A DNA stretch of 64,000 nucleotides from Saccharicrinis fermentans DSM 9555 = JCM 21142 (lineage in GTDB: Bacteria; Bacteroidota; Bacteroidia; Bacteroidales; Marinilabiliaceae). The notes under the pieces were generated by a model. The model was not told where the DNA came from. It saw nothing but the letters and a program-made list of their open reading frames with translations, and did not search any database. Position 1 is the first letter of the stretch, and each line of letters begins with the position of its first letter. The stretch lies in NCBI RefSeq assembly GCF_000517085.1, contig NZ_KI912107.1:2601980-2665979 (forward strand), in the 5' to 3' direction. Shown here in pieces: positions 46,591 to 55,054 of this stretch. A program made the position numbers and the translations under genes.

Positions 46591-48705
46591 TTACTCATTT
46601 ACAAGTAACTTTGTAGTACTTACTTTTTGGTTATTTTTAATTTGTACCAGGTAAATTCCCGAACTAAAAACATTGGCATCTACAGTAATATTTTCTTTAT
46701 TCGTTATTTGCTGATAAACACTTTTCCCCGTCAGATCTATGATTCGAACCTCCACAGTCTCATTGTTACTATTGGTATTAATATGAAGAGAAGTTCCATT
46801 TAAAGGATTCGGATAAACAAATGGTGCATTTAGCTCCATGTCGTCATTGCTTCCTACCTCAGTATGAACACCACTGCCCGATTTTAAAGAAGTATACGAA
46901 ATAATCAATTGAGGTTCTTCCGCAGCATTTTCTTTCGCAGCAACAGCAAAATCATTTCCATTAATCTGCGACAAAACAAGGCTCAACTTACCTCCTGCCA
47001 CAAATTTAGAAACATCCAGATCCCAAACATAAACATCCCCCAGTGAGTAGCTCGTGTTTAGGCTTGCCAATAATTCACCTTGAACAGGCGCGTTGGTTGC
47101 TGAAAGAGAAGACTCCGTCCAGTCAGTTCCATTTCCCAAATTAACATTGACAGTACCATTGCCATTATCCTCCACACAAGTAAGTCTTAATTGGGCGCTT
47201 GTCATCGTTCCATTTATACTGCTTAAATCGTACATCAAGTATCCTACCCGTTTATTCGCTTCAATACGAATAATCGAATTATTAAATGCAGTACTTCCCT
47301 GCAGATAAGCATCATTAATAGGCGAAAGGCTTACCGACTCAGTCTCTATTCCTCCATCATCAACCAACGTAAACTTAAGCCAGTTTAAATTTACTCCCCC
47401 ACCAACAAATGTAGCTCGTAATATCTGCTCCTGCCCTCCATTCAGCATAACTCGCGATAATTTCACAGTTTCAAAAGTACCCCAATCACCTGTATTGGGG
47501 CAATCAATATTCCCTATTTCATTACCATCTAAACTTAGGGCAATGGCTTTACCTGCAGAAATAGCTGCAACATTAACCTCAATATCATAATAACCACTTG
47601 TTACGTCAACAGTATATTCAAGCCACTCTCCATCAGTAGTCCATCCAACATTAATGGCACCATTTCTACTTTCTATATCCACACTTTCATCTTCACGCAT
47701 AATACCCGGTCCACTATTTCCTTCCGAAGTATCATGGTAAGCAAGCCCCTCTCCTCCATCATCAAACTCCTCTGCTTCCAGGATCCCCGGAATTATATTC
47801 ACACTTCCGCCGTATGGTGCTTGCGCTACAGGAGTTGAATTGCTATCTGTATTTACCACATATTTATTCCAAAAAGTAGCTATATTACTTATCTCTCCCG
47901 ACAAATCAAAGATCCACCAGTTTTCTACACAATCTGAAAAATCAACACCCCCTGCCCCAATGGTAGGATTCTCCCATGAAGCATTATAATTATCGCACAC
48001 CTGCTTAGCATTCGTCCAGTAAGTCCTAGCTAACACGTTGGGATTAGTTATGTTTATTGCAGTATTTAACCATTCAACATTCTTACTATTAAAACCTGGT
48101 GTCGCATTATTTGAATTTCCATCCTCAATCCTATAATAATTCGTATTGGCCTTCACCCACGCCAATTTACTATCGGTGGTTTGATCTTCGTTCCAATCAC
48201 TATGCTGAACAACCACAACATTCTGCTTAATAACATCAGTCGATATACCTTCATCAATCAAAGCCTTACACCAATCATAGGTAATATCAGACTGACCTGA
48301 CTCTTGCACAAATACCTTTCCTCCAGCATCTAACACAGGCTGCACCTTCGTTTTTATCCAATTAACAGAAGTATTCCAATGCTTATCTGCATTGGTCCAC
48401 TTTACATCCTCTTGCCCAAAAAGTAAATTATACAAATCAGGCAATGCTTCAGTAACAAAAGTTCCATTCTGTGTTCCATAAGCGCCTGCCACTGCATAAT
48501 AATTCACTCCCTCAAAACTAGAGTGCTGTAACATACACCCCAATGCTGCAGCAGAATGCACATCATCTTCGTCTGGTTTTAAATCAAATTGAGCCATTAA
48601 TAAATCCTTATTTTTATCAAAATAAGGGCGTTGTGCATTCGTACTCTGAACGAATGCTGCAACAACAGCTACCATTACTGTTGCAATCTTAAATGATCTA
48701 ATCAT
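46591..48705 (-). CDS. Secreted multidomain protein with CBM6-like, DNRLRE-like and T9SS sorting domains
   Basis: 704 residues. Signal peptide to residue 24 (QSTNAQ). Domain 1, about 25-290, begins DLLMAQFDLKPDEDDVHSAAALGCML; the D-x3-D-D cluster followed by a mostly alpha/beta pattern (VVVVQHSDWNE, VLARTYW) faintly recalls the nucleoside-hydrolase/DUF1593 fold, but I cannot assign it. Domain 2, about 305-445, looks like a CBM6 (ILEAEEFDDGGEGLAYHD, GWTTDGEWLEYTVDVTSGYYDIEVNVAA). Domain 3, about 455-605, resembles DNRLRE/CBM96 (INDAYLQGSTAFNNSIIRIEANKRVGYLMYDLS). The last 80 residues are a type A T9SS sorting domain (FVYPNPLNGTSLHINT to TTKLLVNE). Likely acts on or binds a polysaccharide or glycan at the surface. 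Confidence 0.8.
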   Translation of the reverse strand: MIRSFKIATVMVAVVAAFVQSTNAQRPYFDKNKDLLMAQFDLKPDEDDVHSAAALGCMLQHSSFEGVNYYAVAGAYGTQNGTFVTEALPDLYNLLFGQEDVKWTNADKHWNTSVNWIKTKVQPVLDAGGKVFVQESGQSDITYDWCKALIDEGISTDVIKQNVVVVQHSDWNEDQTTDSKLAWVKANTNYYRIEDGNSNNATPGFNSKNVEWLNTAINITNPNVLARTYWTNAKQVCDNYNASWENPTIGAGGVDFSDCVENWWIFDLSGEISNIATFWNKYVVNTDSNSTPVAQAPYGGSVNIIPGILEAEEFDDGGEGLAYHDTSEGNSGPGIMREDESVDIESRNGAINVGWTTDGEWLEYTVDVTSGYYDIEVNVAAISAGKAIALSLDGNEIGNIDCPNTGDWGTFETVKLSRVMLNGGQEQILRATFVGGGVNLNWLKFTLVDDGGIETESVSLSPINDAYLQGSTAFNNSIIRIEANKRVGYLMYDLSSINGTMTSAQLRLTCVEDNGNGTVNVNLGNGTDWTESSLSATNAPVQGELLASLNTSYSLGDVYVWDLDVSKFVAGGKLSLVLSQINGNDFAVAAKENAAEEPQLIISYTSLKSGSGVHTEVGSNDDMELNAPFVYPNPLNGTSLHINTNSNNETVEVRIIDLTGKSVYQQITNKENITVDANVFSSGIYLVQIKNNQKVSTTKLLVNE

Positions 48706-49058
48706 AATTACTAATTTTTATTAATTTTTAATAAGACATCGTACGTAAAAGACGACATCCATTCGTGTTGACACTGACTAAAAATAGTAATTATATTTAA
48801 TAAAAACCAGCTTATATTAATTTTTATAATTCCGATTATGTAATCATATAAAAAAGAGAGAAGTGAATTTATTTATTGGGAACTTGTAGTGTTCTTATCT
48901 ATTCCCCAATATACTACTTACTCAGTGAGGTCTTATTTTTCAAGATCATCACACTACATATTATAAAACAGTAAGGAATTTAATGACAGAGATACTCGCT
49001 TACAGGCACTGCTATCTCATGGAAAATAATTTCATCCATAAATATCCTCCACCTAAAT
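48706..49058. other. Intergenic region upstream of the T9SS protein
   Basis: AT-rich, 353 bases between the T9SS gene (leftward) and the end of the HxlR gene (also leftward). No gene, repeat or clear promoter box stands out beyond the A/T-rich stretch just before the start codon. Confidence 0.4.
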
Positions 49059-49379
49059 TTATTCATCCTGTATCGTGGCCTCAAAAAGAAGTCCTCCCTT
49101 ATACATTCCTTTTAAAACCGGATGTATTTGTTTACCCAGCTCAGTCAAATGGTATTCTACCCTAGGAGGAACTTCCGGAAATACAGTACGGCCAATTAAC
49201 CCATCATCTTCCAACTCCCTCAACTGTTTTGTAAGCATGCGCTCACTAATATCGGGCAGCAACTTAGATAGTTCATTATACCTTTTACGCCCTTGAAAAA
49301 GATGTAAAATAACGGTCCCCTTACGCTTTCCTTTGATCACATTGATAAACGTATCAATAGGACAATAACTTTTTTCCAT
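49059..49379 (-). CDS. HxlR-family transcriptional regulator
   Basis: 106-residue winged-helix regulator. It starts MEKSYCPIDTFINVIKGKRKGTVILHLFQG, with the conserved Cys6 near the N-terminus that senses thiol stress in YodB/HypR-type members. The HxlR core is RYNELSKLLPDISERMLTKQLRELEDDGLIGRTVFPEVPPRVEYHLTELGKQIHPVL. Divergent from the quinone oxidoreductase gene across 128 bases; such pairs respond to electrophiles or quinones, so it probably controls that gene (inference). Confidence 0.9.
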   Translation of the reverse strand: MEKSYCPIDTFINVIKGKRKGTVILHLFQGRKRYNELSKLLPDISERMLTKQLRELEDDGLIGRTVFPEVPPRVEYHLTELGKQIHPVLKGMYKGGLLFEATIQDE

Positions 49380-49507
49380 ATTTTTTTCCTCTACTTCTCT
49401 TATCCCACAAAAAAAGGAACAAAATGTTCGTTAGCAACATTTTTGTAAGCTCTTGTTTTACAGCTCTATTATAACGTATTTTACACAAAAATATAAAAAA
49501 TAAGCAC

Positions 49508-50506
49508 ATGGAGAATAATCATTCAACATTCAAAGCTTTCCGCGTGGAAGAAATAAACGATCGTTATACCACTTCTATTAAAGAAATGGCTTTTGAGAGC
49601 CTACAGAAAGGTGAGATTCTTGTGAAGGTTGCATACAGCTCACTAAATTATAAGGATGCACTATCAAGCATTGGCAACAAAGGTGTTACCCGAAAATACC
49701 CACACACCCCGGGCATCGATGCTGCAGGGGTGGTGGAAGAAAGCCATAGCGAATTATTTGCTGTAGGAGATCCGGTGATTGTAACCAGCTACGAACTGGG
49801 CATGAACCATCCAGGTGGTTTCGCAGAATACATCCAGGTTCCCGATTCATGGGCCGTTGCCATGCCCAAAAACATGAATGCATATACAGCGATGAGTTAT
49901 GGGACTGCAGGATTTACAGCAGCTCTATCTGTCTTTCGTCTGCTACACAATGGACAAACTCCAGCAATGGGACCAGTAGCGGTAACTGGAGCCTTGGGCG
50001 GCGTAGGAAGTATCGCTTGCCAAATATTAAACAAAATAGGTTTTGAGGTTATTGCAGCCAATTACGAAATGGCATCCCACAAAGACATTGAGAAGATTGG
50101 TGCCCAATCTCAGATAGATCGAAGCATTTCGGATGATCAATCAGGCAGACCCATGCTCAAAGCACAGTGGGCCGGCGCCATAGATGTAGTAGGTGGCAAC
50201 ACACTTACCACTATGATCAAAGGTTGTCAACCATTGGGCAATGTGACCACCTGTGGAAATATTGGATCCGGAGATCTGGAGATGACAGTTTACCCCTTCA
50301 TACTGAGAGGTGTCAGTCTCTTAGGTATCGATTCTCAAAACTGCCCCATGGATATCCGTCAGAAAGTATGGAATCTATTAGCCAGCGATTGGTCTATTGA
50401 TTTTGATCCCGATTTGATCCACGAATCATCACTGGAAACACTTCAAGACCGTATCAACCTGATGCTGGAAAAGAAAAGCAAAGGTCGTGTTGTGGTAAAA
50501 ATATAA
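49508..50506 (+). CDS. YhdH/AcuI-like quinone oxidoreductase (MDR superfamily)
   Basis: 332 residues. GroES-like N-terminal part with VAYSSLNYKDALSSIGNKGVTRKYPHTPGIDAAGVV (about 39-74), the signature of the YhdH/YhfP subfamily; Rossmann motif VAVTGALGGVGSIACQILNKIGFEV (about 157-181). No zinc-binding Cys/His cluster, as usual for the subfamily. Members reduce acryloyl-CoA or quinones with NADPH. Divergent from the HxlR gene, consistent with redox-responsive expression. A dispersed inverted-repeat element begins 10 bases after its stop. Confidence 0.9.
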   Translation: MENNHSTFKAFRVEEINDRYTTSIKEMAFESLQKGEILVKVAYSSLNYKDALSSIGNKGVTRKYPHTPGIDAAGVVEESHSELFAVGDPVIVTSYELGMNHPGGFAEYIQVPDSWAVAMPKNMNAYTAMSYGTAGFTAALSVFRLLHNGQTPAMGPVAVTGALGGVGSIACQILNKIGFEVIAANYEMASHKDIEKIGAQSQIDRSISDDQSGRPMLKAQWAGAIDVVGGNTLTTMIKGCQPLGNVTTCGNIGSGDLEMTVYPFILRGVSLLGIDSQNCPMDIRQKVWNLLASDWSIDFDPDLIHESSLETLQDRINLMLEKKSKGRVVVKI

Positions 50507-50515
50507 GACCAATTA

Positions 50516-50683
50516 AACCCGAATGATACATTAGTACTTCGCGAAAAGAGTTACATACACAATCAATTGAGTACGTATTGACATGAGACATAGCATCGCT
50601 GTAGCGAATTGAAACGAGCCATTCCCTTTTTTTTCACACAGAGGGAGGAAATTTCAAATAGTGACTAATGTATTTTTCGGGTT
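50516..50683. mobile_element. MITE-like inverted-repeat element, second full copy
   Basis: 168 bp. Left end AACCCGAATGATACATTAGT and right end ACTAATGTATTTTTCGGGTT are inverted repeats. Interior GACATAGCATCGCTGTAGCG and GAATTGAAACGAG matches the copies at 31758 and 34355. It lies immediately downstream of the oxidoreductase gene and could serve as its 3' hairpin. Confidence 0.7.
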
Positions 50684-50720
50684 AAACATGGGTTGCTTTT
50701 CTTTTCTGCGTTTTTAGAGG

Positions 50721-51398
50721 CTATTTATTTTCAAAATACACATGAACCCCTGAATTGTCATGTTTTATTCGTTGCCATACAACCGAATTTGATTTGTCAT
50801 CAAAAAGAAATGTTGACTCTTGTAGGTCGGTCTTAACTTCATAGTATTTTGAGTCCATAAAAGTGCCTGTTGAAAGTATTTTATAATAAGATTTTTCTGC
50901 AAGATATCCACTAACAACAATATTACTTCCCTCAAACCAAATATTTGTTTGACACTTTCTATCTTCAATAACCTTTTCATTTAAGTTATTAGAGCTTATT
51001 TCTATTGCTAATACATGGTTGTATGAACTTTTAGATTTTTCTCTGTTCTTAGTTTCGCCTTCAATCTTATTCATTGTGGCATTGATTGCTTTTTCGGTTT
51101 GAATATTTGAAGTGCTTGATAATCCCTCAATTGTTATTCCTTTTTTACACTCTTCACTATCAGGATACCTTTCCTCTAATTCAGCAAGCATTGCTAAGCT
51201 CTTAGAATATTCTTTGTTGTCATAATACTCTTGGGCTTTAGTTATTAATTCTTTAGGAGAACATAACTTGTTTTTAATAAGCTCCTTTGATTCTACAGGA
51301 GTATTATTAGGGTTGTTATTGTTTGAAATTACTTCTTTACAACTATTAAAAAGATATAAATTAGTAAGTAAAAATATGACTAGAGTGATTTTTTTCAT
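50721..51398 (-). CDS. Lipoprotein of unknown function with a TPR-like helix pair
   Basis: 225 residues. Signal peptide with lipobox LFNSC (Cys at residue 20), then an Asn-rich linker. Residues about 48-80 (PKELITKAQEYYDNKEYSKSLAMLAELEERYPDSEE) form one TPR-like helical hairpin, as in YfgC/YbgF-type proteins. Residues 120-225 look like a beta-rich domain with Trp and Tyr (TNIWFEGSNIVVSGYLAEKSYYKI). No family recognised. The AT-rich composition is lower in GC than flanking genes and a resolvase fragment follows upstream, so horizontal acquisition is possible. Confidence 0.65.
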   Translation of the reverse strand: MKKITLVIFLLTNLYLFNSCKEVISNNNNPNNTPVESKELIKNKLCSPKELITKAQEYYDNKEYSKSLAMLAELEERYPDSEECKKGITIEGLSSTSNIQTEKAINATMNKIEGETKNREKSKSSYNHVLAIEISSNNLNEKVIEDRKCQTNIWFEGSNIVVSGYLAEKSYYKILSTGTFMDSKYYEVKTDLQESTFLFDDKSNSVVWQRIKHDNSGVHVYFENK

Positions 51399-51524
51399 GT
51401 TGTTTACAAATTAGGTTTGAAGCTATTTTTTATATAGTGGAATTCCGTGGGTTTTGTGTTTCTTTTTATCAAAGGGTAAACTTTACCCTTTGATTTTTTC
51501 AAGGTGCGTTTTATGAGACTTAAT

Positions 51525-51781
51525 TTAATCTTTATATTCAACCATCTTAATTTTACCTAAATCAAAATAGTATGAAGCCAAATCTAATTCACCATTTATG
51601 CGTAAATTATTAATATACTCTTTAGGTTTTAGTTTTTCAACTAAAGATGCAATTCCGGACGTTCCTTCAGTGCACTTTTCGTTTCCTTGAATATTAGCTC
51701 ACAACCATATTTTTCTAAAGCTTCAATCTGTAATTCTAATTTTTGGTCCTTTGTAGAAACTCTTGCATATCCAATCTTCAT
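51525..51781 (-). pseudogene. Serine-recombinase (resolvase/invertase) fragment
   Basis: The reverse strand from ATG 51781 reads MKIGYARVSTKDQKLELQIE then ALEKYGCELIFKETKSALKE, the N-terminal catalytic start of Pin/Hin/Tn3-type serine recombinases; Ser10 in ARVST is the nucleophile position. It stops at 51641-51643. A second frame continues as VEKLKPKEYINNLRINGELD to a stop at 51525; it is not resolvase-like. The fragment lacks the catalytic Arg region and the DNA-binding domain, so it is a remnant. Confidence 0.75.
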
Positions 51782-51907
51782 AATGGTTCATTTAAACGAT
51801 AATTATGGGAACTTATTAATTATACGAGTTTCTGGAACTATTTCAAAGAATTAATGGGACTTTTGGGATATACCCATCAAACCTCCGGTTATTGATAATA
51901 CGAATTA

Positions 51908-52522
51908 TCAAGATAACTTCTTTCCCACAAACCGAATAACAGCACCCTGACCCACATGAAATGCTCCTTCATTTAAACAAAGCTGCTCCTCTCGAAGTGT
52001 AATCATCTCATAATTATCAAAATCGCGCTCAATATCACCTATGGAGTAGAGCATGGACCGATCTGGAGGGCCCATTGGTCTCTCATTGTTTTTACTCACT
52101 TCAGGATGTGACTTACTGAAACCTTCCAAAATAATAATACCCCCGATTTTCAAATACTTGTCCAATTGCCGATGATAACTCGACATTTTATGGGAAGGAA
52201 AATGTGCATACACCAAAGCAATGGCATCGAACGATGCTGGCTCAAAGAATATTTCATTAAATTCTGCCACTCGATAATCTATTTGAACTGCTTGCCTTTC
52301 CGCCAATTTATCGGCCTTACCCTTGGCTACCTTACTCTGATCAAAGGCAACAACATCCCATCCCTTCTTTGCTGCATAAACGGCATTGCGTCCCTCACCT
52401 TCAGCTGGTAATAATAATTTACCCTCTTTCAAGTTCTCTAGTTCTTCTGCAAAAAAACAATTCGGTGCAGTACCATATACATACGATTCTGAACTATATC
52501 TTTTATCCCACATTTCTTTCAT
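51908..52522 (-). CDS. Class I SAM-dependent methyltransferase
   Basis: 204 residues. SAM-binding motif I is LLLPAEGEGRNAVYAAKKGWDVVAFDQS (about 36-63), where EGEGRN replaces the classic GxGxG, as in TehB-like/thiol methyltransferase relatives. Motif II/III regions are FDAIALVYAHFPS and LKIGGIIILEGFS. MWDKRYSSESYVYGTAPNCFFAE at the start is typical of the TehB/UbiE-like group. Substrate unknown. Single gene, with about 580 non-coding bases upstream. Confidence 0.85.
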   Translation of the reverse strand: MKEMWDKRYSSESYVYGTAPNCFFAEELENLKEGKLLLPAEGEGRNAVYAAKKGWDVVAFDQSKVAKGKADKLAERQAVQIDYRVAEFNEIFFEPASFDAIALVYAHFPSHKMSSYHRQLDKYLKIGGIIILEGFSKSHPEVSKNNERPMGPPDRSMLYSIGDIERDFDNYEMITLREEQLCLNEGAFHVGQGAVIRFVGKKLS

Positions 52523-53094
52523 CAGTTTAAAAATTAGCTAATCTTCACCAGTCAGCACACATTTTTCAATCATTCTCCTATGTGTCCTATTATTTGCGCT
52601 GGCCACGCCAGTTTATTATATCATTCTTATAATCCAAATGTATTACATGACGACACCTACTTTCATCGCCATCTCGTGCTGAAAGATACAAACTTAGGCT
52701 AAAATTTCAGAATAGAGCTCCTAAAAAATAGAACATAACGGTGCTTGATACAAAAATTTACCATCTTCTGGAATACTTCATTATCTGTTTATCCTAGATC
52801 TTATATTTAGTCTTTGCATTGCATATTCCAGGTTTCTAACCTCTCAACATGGTCTGTAGAGTGAGAAATAAAGCTCAAGCCCTAAACCCTCATACCCTTC
52901 AACTCGCCAACTTAACGACTATAACAACTCGCCATCGTGAAAAGAGAAAGAGCAAAGCAGCTTAGTTTCCAAGCCGATCATAAATGAATAGATCAGCTTA
53001 AAAAACTTTAGAATATTTTTCATCTCTTTTTCTTGCCTAATAAAAAAACTATATCTAAAATTGCATCCTATAAACCAATTTAATTTACTTAGTT
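52523..53094. other. Non-coding stretch with dispersed-repeat pieces
   Basis: No gene supported. Positions 52868-52912 contain AAGCCCTAAACCCTCATACC followed by CTTCAACTCGCCAAC, the inverted counterpart of the sequence around 6432-6500. The piece AACTTAACGACTATAACAAC-TCGCC resembles the low-complexity tracts of arrays A and B. Confidence 0.5.
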
Positions 53095-53102
53095 TACTTT
53101 TG
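53091..53102 (+). promoter_or_regulatory. Operator half-site and -7 box at the tetR start
   Basis: AGTTTACTTT (53091-53100) is the same decamer as the right arm of the operator at 53761-53770, and overlaps TACTTTTG (53095-53102), a TAnnTTTG -7 box. The box ends one base before the ATG at 53104, implying a leaderless transcript or a start codon further in. Autoregulation by the TetR protein is likely. Confidence 0.55.
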
Positions 53103-53103
53103 T

Positions 53104-53670
53104 ATGAAAATAGGTGATGACAATATAGAAAAAATAGTAATAGAAAGTACGAAATCCTTATTATTGAAGTATGGCGTTAAGGGCTGGAACATGGACGAAC
53201 TAGCTAAAGAATGCGGTATGTCCAAAAGAACTTTGTACAAAATAATAGGCAGCAAAGAAGACTTGCTATTCAGATGTTCAACAGACATAATAGCAACCAA
53301 CTACAAGCAACTCAAGCAATTTTTAAATCAAGATGCAGACTATTTTAATATATTGGACAAGCTCTCACATCATATCATATCGGAGATTAATGAATTTGTC
53401 ATTTCCAGTTCAAAAATTATAAAAACGGAATATCCTCGCATAGCAGACGCCATAGATAAACAAGTTGAAGAACTGCATCAATTACACCTTACCTTTTTTA
53501 ATAAAGGCAAACATGAAGGTCTATTAAATGACAATGCCACTCCTAAAATTATCGTTAATATCATCAAGGCACTAATGAAACACAACATCGAAAACAGCCA
53601 TAACCAAACGGACTTCAAAGAAAAGACCATCGAAGAGTTGAATTTTTTGTTTAAGGCCATCAGAAAATAA
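53104..53670 (+). CDS. TetR/AcrR-family repressor of efflux system 2
   Basis: 188 residues. N-terminal helix-turn-helix residues about 10-55: LLLKYGVKGWNMDELAKECGMSKRTLYKIIGSKEDLLFRC, which fits TetR (A-x-x-C/A-G-M/V-S-K-x-T-L-Y-x-x-F/I-x-S-K-E-x-L). The rest is all-helical ligand and dimer domain. It stands directly upstream of the adaptor-RND-TolC genes on the same strand, with a perfect decamer inverted repeat in the gap and the same decamer before its own start, so it most likely represses itself and the pump. Confidence 0.9.
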   Translation: MKIGDDNIEKIVIESTKSLLLKYGVKGWNMDELAKECGMSKRTLYKIIGSKEDLLFRCSTDIIATNYKQLKQFLNQDADYFNILDKLSHHIISEINEFVISSSKIIKTEYPRIADAIDKQVEELHQLHLTFFNKGKHEGLLNDNATPKIIVNIIKALMKHNIENSHNQTDFKEKTIEELNFLFKAIRK

Positions 53671-53736
53671 CAAAATCCCCTACACATAGCTTACAACGAT
53701 ACAGGCACAACAGTGGCTTTAGGCATTTTTTTGTCG

Positions 53737-53770
53737 TAAAGTAAACTGCTTGCACTAATTTAGTTTACTT
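53737..53770 (+). promoter_or_regulatory. Predicted TetR operator upstream of efflux operon 2
   Basis: Perfect inverted decamers AAAGTAAACT (53737-53746) and AGTTTACTTT (53761-53770) separated by 14 bases. The decamer also occurs at the tetR promoter (53091-53100). It lies between tetR and the adaptor gene, about 200 bases before the adaptor ATG. Confidence 0.65.
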
Positions 53771-53971
53771 TAATTATTTAACATATACAACAAACCATGA
53801 TAATATATTTCACTCGCAGAAATATGGTCAAATTCTGACGAGTTACATATGCTCATCGCAAAATAAATTATAAACGTAAGAAAACGGACATAATCAGCGC
53901 AAATCATTGAACACGAGGATGAATGATTGAAATATGCACTGATTAGTGAAGTTTTGCTAATTTTTAAACAA

Positions 53972-55051
53972 ATGAAATACATCAAACAAATCAGCACTAT
54001 GCTGATAACCACATTAACACTCCTTGCTTGCAAAGAGAAAGCAGCAGAAAAGGTTCATGTAAGATCCGTTAGAATCATCAAAACAACCCTTGCTTCAACG
54101 CAAGAAAACAGCACCATTGTGCCTGCAAGCATAAACGAGAAGAGAGAAACCAAGCTGGCATTCAGGGTAAGAGGCCCCTTGGTAAGATTGAATGATACCA
54201 TTGGTAACTTTGTAAAGAAAGGCCAAGTGATTGCTAAGGTAGACGCACGCGATTATGCAATTGCCGTTGAGTCTACACAGGCAGCCTACAAACTTGCCAA
54301 TGCAGAATACAAACGATACAAAACCTTATTGGAAAAAGAGAGCGTGGCAACTAGTGTCTACGACCAGATTGAATCAAATTACACAAGGGCAAAAACAGCC
54401 TATCAGTCTGCTCAAAACGCCCTTTACGACACAGACTTAAGAGCACCTTTCTCGGGATATATCAGCAAGGTACTTGTCAATAATTTTGAAGAGGTAAATC
54501 CAGGACAGCCAATTATCTCCCTTATAGATCTTTCAGAATTTGAAGTAAAAGCATGGATCTCTTTAAAAGATCTCACCAAAATGAATGAGAACACGCAATA
54601 CGCCTGTTTAATAAACGTAGGGAACAAAAAAATCAGGATTCCAGGCAAACTGAAAGAAATAGGACACAAATCGAGCAATTCAAAACAATCATATCCCATA
54701 TCTATCTTAATAGATGCACCCAAAGACAACAAGCTTAGGGCAGGGATGACGACTCATTTGGAGATTATTAACACCACGCCAAACCCCAATCCGAAGATAG
54801 ACATCCCCGTTTCTTGTGTCTTCTCATCCAAAAACAAATCATATGTATGGTTATATGACGAACATACCCAAAAAGTATCTGCCAAAGAAGTGGTTAGTGG
54901 GGATATCACAGCGGACGACTTTATTCAGATACACAAAGGACTAAGCGCAGGAGTAAACATTGTTAGTACCGGCGTTCATTACTTAACCGAAGGACAAAAA
55001 GTAAAAGTATTGAAAGCATTCACGAAATCAAACGTAGGTAACAAATTGTAA
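53972..55051 (+). CDS. Periplasmic adaptor lipoprotein of efflux system 2
   Basis: 359 residues from ATG 53972, chosen because MKYIKQISTMLITTLTLLACKEK is a lipoprotein signal with lipobox LLAC; an upstream ATG (53927) would bury it. HlyD/AcrA-like domains: barrel-sandwich ETKLAFRVRGPLVRLNDTIGNFVKKGQVIAKVD (about 56-88), helical hairpin about 95-145 (ANAEYKRYKTLLEKESVATSVYDQIESNY), DLRAPFSGYISKVLVNNFEEVNPGQPI (about 152-178), and barrel plus membrane-proximal domains to the end. It is the first gene after tetR; the RND gene starts 3 bases after its stop. Confidence 0.93.
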   Translation: MKYIKQISTMLITTLTLLACKEKAAEKVHVRSVRIIKTTLASTQENSTIVPASINEKRETKLAFRVRGPLVRLNDTIGNFVKKGQVIAKVDARDYAIAVESTQAAYKLANAEYKRYKTLLEKESVATSVYDQIESNYTRAKTAYQSAQNALYDTDLRAPFSGYISKVLVNNFEEVNPGQPIISLIDLSEFEVKAWISLKDLTKMNENTQYACLINVGNKKIRIPGKLKEIGHKSSNSKQSYPISILIDAPKDNKLRAGMTTHLEIINTTPNPNPKIDIPVSCVFSSKNKSYVWLYDEHTQKVSAKEVVSGDITADDFIQIHKGLSAGVNIVSTGVHYLTEGQKVKVLKAFTKSNVGNKL

Positions 55052-55054
55052 AAA

